A stretch of DNA of 5,967 nt from Betaproteobacteria bacterium. GTDB lineage: Bacteria; Pseudomonadota; Gammaproteobacteria; Burkholderiales; SG8-39. The position numbers and the translations under genes are program-made. The notes beneath the pieces were generated by a model. That model searched no databases, was not told the origin of the DNA, and saw only the letters and a program-made list of their open reading frames with translations. The stretch covers positions 1 through 5,967 of the forward strand of contig JAFAGU010000136.1 of assembly GCA_019237595.1 (NCBI GenBank). Direction: 5' to 3'. This document shows positions 1 through 5,521 of this stretch, in pieces (positions within the stretch are counted from its first letter, which is position 1; each line of letters opens with the position of its first letter).

Positions 1-284
1 GAGAGCTCGCGCATGTCGCCGACGATCCATTCGCCGTCGGGAAACCGGGTGCGGCACATTTCGATGAGGGCCGGCGACGAATCGACGCCGATGACGGCGA
101 ACCCGGCCTCGCGCAGGTAGCGTGCAATCGGTTCCCCCATGCCGCACCCGAGGTCGAGCACAACCCCGCGCGGACGCGCCAAGGCGAGGAATCTGTCGAG
201 CCACGCCTTCTCCCGCACTGCGCGGTCCCGGTCGCGGTCGTAGTCGCGCGCGTGGCGCTCGTAGATATCGATCGGGTCAGTATA
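1..284 (-). CDS. Class I SAM-dependent methyltransferase, N-terminal part (gene runs off the left edge)
   Basis: Transfers a methyl group from S-adenosylmethionine to an unidentified small molecule, sugar or protein; probably cytosolic. The visible 94 codons read T-D-P-I-D-I-Y-E-R-H-A-R-D-Y-D at the N-terminus, as is common in small class I methyltransferases. Motif I of the Rossmann fold follows as VVLDLGCGMGEP (residues 41-52), then the acidic end of strand beta2, VIGVDSS (64-70), and a D of the next motif at IVGDM (87-91). The rest lies beyond position 1. It follows the glycosidase stop by 21 nt in the same orientation, so it is probably the third gene of the block. There is no ATG, GTG or TTG at the expected start. 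The end given here (284) is the codon TAT, where the initiator should be. The first ordinary in-frame start is GTG at 218-216, which would remove the conserved N-terminus. The family is clear; substrate and start are not. Confidence 0.8.
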
Positions 285-292
285 CCGACGCG

Positions 293-296
293 CCCT
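293..296 (-). promoter_or_regulatory. Shine-Dalgarno-like AGGG upstream of the methyltransferase
   Basis: On the minus strand GGCGAGGG spans 300-293. Its AGGG core lies 8-9 nt before the position where homology predicts the methyltransferase initiator (284-282). This is normal spacing and supports that start even though the codon there is TAT, not ATG. It lies in the short gap between the glycosidase stop (308-306) and the methyltransferase. Confidence 0.45.
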
Positions 297-305
297 CGCC
301 GACAG

Positions 306-2489
306 TCAGAGCACCACTTCGACCTCGGCATCGCCTTCGCGCGACACGAGGTTCACCGCCACGCCGCCTTCGTGGCGGCGCAGGAGCAGGTGCAGACGTG
401 CGTCGCCCGCCGAAAGGCGCTTCACCTCGAGCCAGTCGAGGAAGGGCGGCAGCTTCGGGCGGCGAAGGATGACCTTGCGCTCGGCGGCGTGGATCTCGAG
501 GCCGAGGCAGGCCTGCAGCAGCAGGTACGGCGCGCAGGCGGCCCATGCCTGGGGCGCGCACGCAACCGGATAGAGCGTCGGCGCCTTGTCGCGCTTACGC
601 TCGAAGCCGCAGAAGAGCTCGGGGAGGCGGCGCAGGTGCATGTGCGCGGCGGCGTCGAAGGCGGCCGCGGTCAGGGAAAGCGCGTGCTGTGTGTGGCCGT
701 AGCGCGCGAGGCCGAGCGCGATGAGCGCATTGTCGTGCGGCCATACCGAGCCGTTGTGGTACGAGGCGGGGTTGAAGCGCTTTTCGCGCGAAGAAAGCGT
801 GCGCACGCCCCAGCCGGTAAAGAAGTCCCGACCGATGATCCCCTGCGCGACCCGCCCGGCTCGCTCCGGTGCGCAGATCCCGGTGAAGAGCAGCTGCCCT
901 GCGTTCGAGGTCCTCACCCGGCACGCCTCCTTGTCGCCGTCGAGGGCGAGAGCGTAAGTGCCGAGGTCCTCGCACCAGAACACCGATTCGAAGCGCCGCT
1001 GGAGCTGCTGCGCGCGAAGGGAGAGGTCGCCCGCGAGCGGGGAGTCGCCGAAGTCGGCCGCGAGCCTCGCGCCTGCCCGAAGCGCAAGGTAGACGTAGCC
1101 CTGCACCTCGCAAAGCGCGATCGTTCCTTCCGCGAGCCGGCCGTCGGCATGGAAGATCGCGTCCTCCGAGTCCTTCCACCCCTGGTTGCGCAGGCCGCTC
1201 GAGCGCCGGCGCCCGTACTCGACGAAGCCGTCGCCATCGCGATCGCCGTGGCGGCCGATCCATTCGAGCGCGGCCTTCACGTTGGGCCAGATCGCCTCCA
1301 TCGTCTCGCGGTCCGCCGTACGCTCCCAGTACTGGCCGGCGAGCGCGACGAAAAGGGGCGTGGAGTCGACCGAGCCGTAGTAGCGCGCGAAGGGCACTTC
1401 GCCGAGCCGCGCGAGCTCGGACTCGCGCATCTCGTGGAGGATCTTCCCGGGCTCCATGTCGGCGGCCGGATCCTCGCGCTGCGCCTGGTGAAGCGCGAGG
1501 AAGCGCAGCACCCCGCGCGCGATCGAGGGATCGATCCAGAGCGTCTCCAGTCCCGTGATGAGGCCGTCGCGGCCGAACGGGGTCGAGAACCACGGCACGC
1601 CGGCATAGGGGAACGGGCCCTGCGACGTGTCGGTGACGAGCATTGCGAGGTCGGCGGCCGAGCGCGAGAGCACGGCGTTGAACGTCGGGTTGGAGCTCTC
1701 GATCGCAGCGGTCGCCTCGCGGGCATTCGCATAATCGCGGCGCGCGCGCCGGAGCGTGGTGAAGAAGCGCGTTTCCGGCGGGCGCGGCGCTTCGCCCTCC
1801 GTGCAATGCACGGTCACGGCCAGCGCTCGGCGCTCGCGCGCGCCGAGCTCGAGCGCGAATTCCGCGCGCGCGTTGCCCCCGTCGGCGTCGAGCGCGAGTG
1901 GCGCCGGCGAGAGGAATACACGAGTTGCTCGCGCGAGGCCGTCGAGCGCGGCGTAGCGGAACACGATTTCGGCGGCGGAGCGCCGCTCGCTGGAGACCTC
2001 GCCGCGGCGCGTTCGCGGGTATCCGCGGATCTCGAAGAGGTCGGCGAAGTCCGCGCCGAAGTCGAGCGCGAGCCGCAGGCGTGTCCGCCGGTCGCCGAAG
2101 TTCGAGATCGTGAAGAGCTCGTAGCAGCTCGCCCCCCAGAGGAACTTCGCCCGCGCGAGGTGGAAGGTGTCCTTCGCGAGCAGGAGCTCGCCGCGCGCGA
2201 ACACGTCGGGGTTGGTGAGGTCCACGTCGAGCATGACGTTGTCGGGTTGCACGGTCGAGCTGAGGATCAGCGGCCGGTGGCCTTCGAGGGTGACGAGGAA
2301 GCGCGAGAGGAACCGCGTATCGCGATGGAAGAGGCCCATCGGGCTTCGTTCCACCTCGATCACGTCGCCGAACTCGTCGAACATCGCGAACGTGTCGCCA
2401 TGCTTTAGCGTGCGGCGGCTCGACGCGGCGAGCGAGACGACGCCCGGGACGAAGACCGGCGCCGAAGCTTCCGAAGCGTCGCGCTTCAC
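306..2489 (-). CDS. Amylo-alpha-1,6-glucosidase-type glycogen-debranching protein (six-hairpin glycosidase)
   Basis: Predicted cytosolic glycoside hydrolase of 727 residues acting on alpha-glucan branches or a related oligosaccharide. Residues about 25-230 look like the bacterial glycogen-debranching N-terminal beta domain: LKHGDTFAMFDEFGDV, then MGLFHRDTRFLSRF, LTNPDVF and ADFADLFEIRG. Residues about 265-665 look like an (alpha/alpha)6 toroid, with VPWFSTPFGRDGLI (298-311), YGSVDSTPLF (371-380), NQGWKDSEDAIFH (435-447) and NGSVWPHDNALIALGL (579-594). The acidic residues in GRDG, GWKDSED and WPHD are candidate active-site positions by family analogy, not proof. The C-terminal about 60 residues resemble the small beta cap. 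The GTG start at 2489 gives the sequence V/M-K-R-D-A-S-E-A-S and has GAGG 4 nt upstream. The open frame reaches 2645, but that extension is antisense-type composition over the glycosyltransferase. No signal peptide is seen. It lies 16 nt after the glycosyltransferase stop, so translation is probably coupled. True glycogen debranching versus another alpha-glucoside cannot be decided here. Confidence 0.9.
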   Translation of the reverse strand: MKRDASEASAPVFVPGVVSLAASSRRTLKHGDTFAMFDEFGDVIEVERSPMGLFHRDTRFLSRFLVTLEGHRPLILSSTVQPDNVMLDVDLTNPDVFARGELLLAKDTFHLARAKFLWGASCYELFTISNFGDRRTRLRLALDFGADFADLFEIRGYPRTRRGEVSSERRSAAEIVFRYAALDGLARATRVFLSPAPLALDADGGNARAEFALELGARERRALAVTVHCTEGEAPRPPETRFFTTLRRARRDYANAREATAAIESSNPTFNAVLSRSAADLAMLVTDTSQGPFPYAGVPWFSTPFGRDGLITGLETLWIDPSIARGVLRFLALHQAQREDPAADMEPGKILHEMRESELARLGEVPFARYYGSVDSTPLFVALAGQYWERTADRETMEAIWPNVKAALEWIGRHGDRDGDGFVEYGRRRSSGLRNQGWKDSEDAIFHADGRLAEGTIALCEVQGYVYLALRAGARLAADFGDSPLAGDLSLRAQQLQRRFESVFWCEDLGTYALALDGDKEACRVRTSNAGQLLFTGICAPERAGRVAQGIIGRDFFTGWGVRTLSSREKRFNPASYHNGSVWPHDNALIALGLARYGHTQHALSLTAAAFDAAAHMHLRRLPELFCGFERKRDKAPTLYPVACAPQAWAACAPYLLLQACLGLEIHAAERKVILRRPKLPPFLDWLEVKRLSAGDARLHLLLRRHEGGVAVNLVSREGDAEVEVVL

Positions 2490-2509
2490 GTTGCCTCGTC
2501 GCGCTTCAC
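2477..2509 (-). repeat. 13-bp direct repeat duplicating the glycosidase start site
   Basis: On the minus strand GTGAAGCGCGACG occurs at 2509-2497 and again at 2489-2477, separated by AGGCAAC, a 20-nt period. The first GTG overlaps the glycosyltransferase stop as GTGA, but its frame ends after only V-K-R-D-E-A-T. The second GTG opens the glycosidase. The duplication also creates the GAGG (2497-2494) that serves as Shine-Dalgarno for the second copy. Confidence 0.85.
2494..2497 (-). promoter_or_regulatory. Shine-Dalgarno GAGG deciding the glycosidase start
   Basis: GAGG lies 4 nt before the GTG at 2489-2487. The spacing is short but usable. No comparable purine run precedes the upstream GTG copy at 2509, which supports the 2489 start. 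Confidence 0.5.
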
Positions 2510-3603
2510 GTCGCCGCGCGCAGCACCGGACGGCCCGGCGGGCGCGGTCCGGGACGCCGCGCTGGCAGCATGCCGAGGCGGCGATAGAGGGCGAGGTAAT
2601 CCTGCGCCATGCGCGAAGCGGAGAAGCGCAGGTCGAAGCGCGCACGGACCCTGGCGCGGTCGAGGCGATCCACGCGCCGCGTCGCCTCGACTGCCTGCTC
2701 GATCGAGCCCACGATGAAGCCCGTCACGCCTTCGTCGACGATCTCCGGCACGGAGCCGTTCCGCCACGCGATGACGGGCGTGCCGCACGACATCGACTCG
2801 ATCATCGCCAGCCCGAAGGGCTCGGGCCAGTCGATCGGGAAGAGCAGCGCCGCCGCGTTCCCGAGGAAACCCGGCTTGCCGGCCTCGTCGACTTCGCCTA
2901 CGTACTCGATGAGGGGCGGCGCGAGGCGCGGCACGACCTGCTCGCGCCAGAAACGCTCGTCCGGCCCGCGATCGACCTTGGCGGCGATCCGCAACCGGAC
3001 GCCGGCGCGCCGGGCGATGTCGATCGCGCGCAGCAGCCCCTTCTCAGGCGACACGCGCCCGAGGAACGCGAGATAGCGCGCGGCGCCGCGAGGCGGAGCG
3101 GGGTTGAGCGGGCAGACTTCCGGCGGCAGGCCGTGGTAGACGGTGCCCGCCCAGCGCGCCCACGGCAGCGGAGCCCGCTGGCTGTCCGAGATCGAAGCGA
3201 GCGGCATGTCCGGGAACTGCCGGTAGAGCTCGAGGCTCTCGGGCAGGTCGAGCCGCCCATGCACCGTCGTGATCGTCTTGCGCGCGAGCGAGCGGAAAAG
3301 CGGGAAATGCAGGCCCTCCGTATGGAAGTGGAGGACGTCGAACTCGTGCGCGCGCTGCCTCACGCGCTCGAGCATGAGGGCGAGATGGGGAAGCGGGTCG
3401 GCCACGCTTGCGTCCAGGCGCAACGCGCGCGGCGCGCAGGCCACGAGCCGTGCGCGCGTGACGGAATCGCCGCTTGCGAAAAGCGTCACGTCGTGCCCGA
3501 GCCGCACGAGCTCTTCCGTCAGGTACGAAACGACCCGTTCCGTACCGCCATAGAGCCTGGGGGGCACGCTCTCGGCGAGCGGCGCGATCTGCGCGATTTT
3601 CAT
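2506..3603 (-). CDS. GT4-like (GT-B fold) glycosyltransferase
   Basis: Predicted retaining, nucleotide-sugar-dependent glycosyltransferase of 365 residues, cytosolic or membrane-peripheral. The N-terminal Rossmann half begins MKIAQIAPLAESVPPRLYGGTER, the glycine-rich acceptor-side loop typical of this group (YGG at 18-20), and contains VLHFHTEG (90-97) and TVHGRLD (113-119). The C-terminal donor half has LAFLGRVSPEKGLLRAI (178-194), the phosphate-binding loop. EPFGLAMIE (261-269) is the EX7E motif, with E261 and E269, followed by SCGTPVIAWRNGSVPEIV. The last 20 residues are rich in Pro and Arg (ARRPGPRPPGRP). Length fits the family. The ATG at 3603 begins the conserved N-terminus; the frame continues upstream to 4191 only as antisense of typA. 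AGGG directly abuts the ATG, leaving no normal spacer, so initiation context is weak. It is the first gene of the minus-strand block, ahead of the glycosidase. Donor and acceptor cannot be told from sequence; an alpha-glucan or glucoside role is inferred from context. Confidence 0.9.
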   Translation of the reverse strand: MKIAQIAPLAESVPPRLYGGTERVVSYLTEELVRLGHDVTLFASGDSVTRARLVACAPRALRLDASVADPLPHLALMLERVRQRAHEFDVLHFHTEGLHFPLFRSLARKTITTVHGRLDLPESLELYRQFPDMPLASISDSQRAPLPWARWAGTVYHGLPPEVCPLNPAPPRGAARYLAFLGRVSPEKGLLRAIDIARRAGVRLRIAAKVDRGPDERFWREQVVPRLAPPLIEYVGEVDEAGKPGFLGNAAALLFPIDWPEPFGLAMIESMSCGTPVIAWRNGSVPEIVDEGVTGFIVGSIEQAVEATRRVDRLDRARVRARFDLRFSASRMAQDYLALYRRLGMLPARRPGPRPPGRPVLRAAT

Positions 3604-3647
3604 CCCTGTCACGCATTTGCAATTCTCGTGCCGCGGAGGCGAAAGCC

Positions 3648-3662
3648 GCTCGAAGCGCTCGA
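3648..3662 (+). repeat. GCTCGA direct repeat, possible operator
   Basis: GCTCGA occurs at 3648-3653 and 3657-3662, a 9-bp period, in the position where a -35 element for typA would lie. It could be an activator or repressor half-site pair, but such hexamers are frequent in DNA of this composition, so it is only a candidate. Confidence 0.25.
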
Positions 3663-3669
3663 TCTCAAG

Positions 3670-3675
3670 TACAAT
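3670..3675 (+). promoter_or_regulatory. Predicted -10 element (TACAAT) of the typA promoter
   Basis: TACAAT matches the sigma-70 -10 consensus at 5 of 6 positions and stands out as A+T-rich in a GC-rich spacer. No good -35 lies 16-18 bp upstream (CGCTCG at 3649-3654 region). Transcription should start about 7 bp downstream, near 3682, only about six bases before the typA ATG. Confidence 0.55.
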
Positions 3676-3687
3676 CCCCCGCTTTTT

Positions 3688-5502
3688 ATGCGCGCCCTCC
3701 GCAACATCGCCATCATTGCGCACGTCGACCACGGCAAGACCACGCTCGTCGACAAGCTCCTGCAGCAGTCCGGCACCTTCGCCGCGCACCAGCACGTCGA
3801 GGAGCGGGTGATGGACTCGAACGACCTCGAGCGCGAGCGGGGCATCACGATCCTCGCCAAGAACTGCGCCGTGCGCTACAAGGGCACGCACATCAACATC
3901 GTCGACACGCCGGGGCACGCCGACTTCGGCGGCGAGGTGGAGCGCGTGCTTTCCATGGTGGACGGGGTGCTCCTCCTCGTGGACGCGGTCGAGGGGCCGA
4001 TGCCGCAGACTCGCTTCGTGACGCGCAAGGCCCTCGCGCTCGGCCTGAAGCCGATCGTGGTCGTGAACAAGATCGACCGCCCCGGCGCGCGGCCCGACTG
4101 GGTCGTGAACCACACCTTCGACCTCTTCGACAAGCTCGGCGCGACCGAGGAGCAGCTCGACTTCCCGGTGATCTACGCCTCGGCCCTGCACGGCTACGCG
4201 AAGAAAGCCCTCGAAGAGGAGGGCCGCGACCTGCAGCCGCTCTTCCAGGCCATCCTCGACTACGTCCCGGTGCGCGACGAGGATCCCGACGGGCCGCTCC
4301 AGCTCCAGATCTGCTCGCTCGATTACTCGAGCTACGTCGGCAAGATCGGCATCGGCCGGATCCGCAGGGGAAGGATTTCTCCTCTAAAGGAAATTCTCCT
4401 TTGCGAAGGGCCTGGAGGCAGGCAGATCAAGGGGAAGGTCAACCAGGTCCTGAAATTCGAGGGCCTGGAGCGGAAGGTCGTCGAGGAAGCGCAGGCCGGC
4501 GACATCGTGCTCGTGAACGGCATCGAGGAGGTCGGGATCGGCTCGACGCTCTGCGATCCGGAGCATCCGGACCCGCTGCCGCTCCTCAAGGTCGACGAGC
4601 CCACGCTGACGATGAACTTTCTCGTCAACGCCTCGCCGCTTGCCGGCCGCGAAGGCAAGTTCGTGACCAGCCGCCAGCTCCGCGAGCGCCTGGAGCGCGA
4701 GGTGAAGAGCAACGTGGCGATGCGCGTCGAGTTCACCGACGACACGGATACCTTCATCGTTTCGGGCCGCGGAGAGCTGCACCTCACCATCCTCCTCGAG
4801 AACATGCGGCGCGAAGGCTACGAGGTGGCGGTCTCGCGTCCTCGCGTCGTCTACAAGGAAATCGAGGGCGAGCGCTGCGAGCCCTTCGAGAGCCTGAGCG
4901 TCGACGTGGAGGAGCAGAACCAGGGCGCCGCGATGGAGGAGCTCGGCCGCCGGCGCGGGGAGCTCCTCGACATGGTGCCCGACGGCCGCGGACGCGTGCG
5001 CCTCGACTACCGCATCCCGGCTCGCGGCCTGATCGGCTTCCAGGGCGAATTCATGACCCTCACGCGCGGCACCGGCGTGATGAGCCATGTCTTCGACGAC
5101 TATGCGCCGGTTAAGGGCGAGATCGGCGAGCGCAGGAACGGCGTGCTCGTCTCGCAGGACGAAGGCGAGGCGGTCGCCTACGCGCTCTGGAAGCTCCAGG
5201 AGCGCGGCCGCATGTTTGTGAGCCCGGGCGACCCGGTCTACGAAGGCATGATCATCGGCATCCACAGCCGCGACAACGACCTCGTGGTGAATCCCATCCG
5301 CACGAAGCAGCTCACCAACATCCGGGCCTCCGGGAAGGACGAGGCGATCGACCTCACGCCGCCGATCGAGCTCACGCTCGAATACGCGGTGGAGTTCATC
5401 GGCGACGACGAGCTCGTGGAGATCACGCCGAAGTCGATCCGCCTTCGCAAGCGCCACCTGAAGGAGCACGAGCGCCGCCGCGCGGAGCGGGCCGCGGCCT
5501 GA
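3688..5502 (+). CDS. typA: Translational GTPase TypA/BipA
   Basis: Ribosome-binding GTPase of the EF-G/LepA superfamily, implicated in ribosome assembly and in stress and low-temperature adaptation; cytosolic. The 604 residues match the usual length of about 600-615. The G domain shows G1 AHVDHGKTT (11-19), G2 RGITI (51-55), G3 DTPGHADFGG (73-82), G4 NKID (127-130) and G5 SA (165-166). Domain II begins near 203 with LQLQICSLDYSSYVGKIGIGRI. Domains III and V include VSGRGELHLTILLENMRREG (358-377) and IPARGLIGFQGEFMTLTRGTG (443-463). The BipA-specific C-terminal domain ends in a basic tail, KHLKEHERRRAE-like (588-600). ATG 3688 starts the canonical MRALRNIAIIAHVDHGK; the frame remains open upstream to 2167 only as antisense of other genes. 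There is no Shine-Dalgarno: the ATG is preceded by CCCCCGCTTTTT. All key residues are intact. Residues about 227-249 are encoded by codons unlike the rest. dgoK follows after 19 nt. Confidence 0.97.
   Translation: MRALRNIAIIAHVDHGKTTLVDKLLQQSGTFAAHQHVEERVMDSNDLERERGITILAKNCAVRYKGTHINIVDTPGHADFGGEVERVLSMVDGVLLLVDAVEGPMPQTRFVTRKALALGLKPIVVVNKIDRPGARPDWVVNHTFDLFDKLGATEEQLDFPVIYASALHGYAKKALEEEGRDLQPLFQAILDYVPVRDEDPDGPLQLQICSLDYSSYVGKIGIGRIRRGRISPLKEILLCEGPGGRQIKGKVNQVLKFEGLERKVVEEAQAGDIVLVNGIEEVGIGSTLCDPEHPDPLPLLKVDEPTLTMNFLVNASPLAGREGKFVTSRQLRERLEREVKSNVAMRVEFTDDTDTFIVSGRGELHLTILLENMRREGYEVAVSRPRVVYKEIEGERCEPFESLSVDVEEQNQGAAMEELGRRRGELLDMVPDGRGRVRLDYRIPARGLIGFQGEFMTLTRGTGVMSHVFDDYAPVKGEIGERRNGVLVSQDEGEAVAYALWKLQERGRMFVSPGDPVYEGMIIGIHSRDNDLVVNPIRTKQLTNIRASGKDEAIDLTPPIELTLEYAVEFIGDDELVEITPKSIRLRKRHLKEHERRRAERAAA
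4366..4437 (+). other. A+T-rich, atypical-codon patch inside typA domain II
   Basis: Codons for residues about 227-250 include AGG (three times), ATT (twice), TCT, CCT (twice), CTA, CTT, GGA (twice) and GGG, which are otherwise scarce in this window. The 36 nt at 4372-4407 contain 14 G or C (39%), against a GC-rich surrounding gene. The reading frame is intact. The encoded loop, around ISPLKEILLCEGPGGRQIKG, falls in a variable part of the domain II barrel. Confidence 0.6.
4386..4402 (+). repeat. Small inverted repeat AAAGGA-AATTC-TCCTTT within typA
   Basis: AAAGGA (4386-4391) and TCCTTT (4397-4402) are perfect 6-bp complements around a 5-nt loop, inside the A+T-rich patch. It is too weak, and has no T-run after it, to be a terminator, and it lies mid-gene. 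Confidence 0.5.
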
Positions 5503-5510
5503 AGGCTCGC

Positions 5511-5514
5511 AGGG
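5511..5514 (+). promoter_or_regulatory. Shine-Dalgarno AGGG deciding the dgoK TTG start
   Basis: AGGG lies 7 nt before TTG 5522-5524. No ATG or GTG is available in this frame between the typA stop and the conserved IGIDWGTS, so this site and its spacing fix the rare TTG initiator. Confidence 0.6.
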
Positions 5515-5521
5515 TGCCCGG

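Larger units (their letters stand above)
3604..3687. other. Divergent intergenic spacer between glycosyltransferase and typA
   Basis: This 84-bp spacer must hold the start signals of both divergent transcription units unless they lie within the neighbouring genes. On the plus strand I see a good -10 (TACAAT at 3670-3675) and a short GCTCGA direct repeat just upstream. On the minus strand I see no convincing -10/-35 pair; the best -10-like hexamer, GAGAAT near 3626-3621, has no matching -35. No terminator or RNA gene is seen. Confidence 0.6.

Noticed and set aside
252..2408. A 718-codon open frame on the plus strand opposite the glycosidase
   Set aside because: It mirrors the codon structure of the glycosidase, has low-complexity R/A/E-rich composition with no recognizable domain, and the minus strand has clear family motifs throughout.
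2490..2645. Longer glycosidase N-terminus starting at 2645
   Set aside because: The extra residues overlap the conserved glycosyltransferase C-terminal half in another frame and show Cys/Arg-rich shadow composition.
3616..3632. GAGAAT as a -10 for the glycosyltransferase
   Set aside because: Matches only 4 of 6 consensus positions and has no -35 at suitable spacing.
2167..3687. Open frame extending typA upstream by about 500 codons
   Set aside because: The translation is Arg/Ala-rich antisense of the glycosidase and glycosyltransferase; TypA homologues begin at MRALRNIA-like sequence, at ATG 3688.
3604..4191. Upstream extension of the glycosyltransferase frame to 4191
   Set aside because: It is antisense to the TypA G domain; the family N-terminus begins at ATG 3603.
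4386..4402. Inverted repeat in typA as a terminator
   Set aside because: Only 6 bp of A+T-containing stem, no T-run, and located in the middle of an intact essential-type gene.
4386..4403. AAAGGA followed by TTG inside typA as an internal translation start
   Set aside because: The TTG is out of the typA frame and the frame it opens has no recognizable domain; more likely part of the unusual codon patch.
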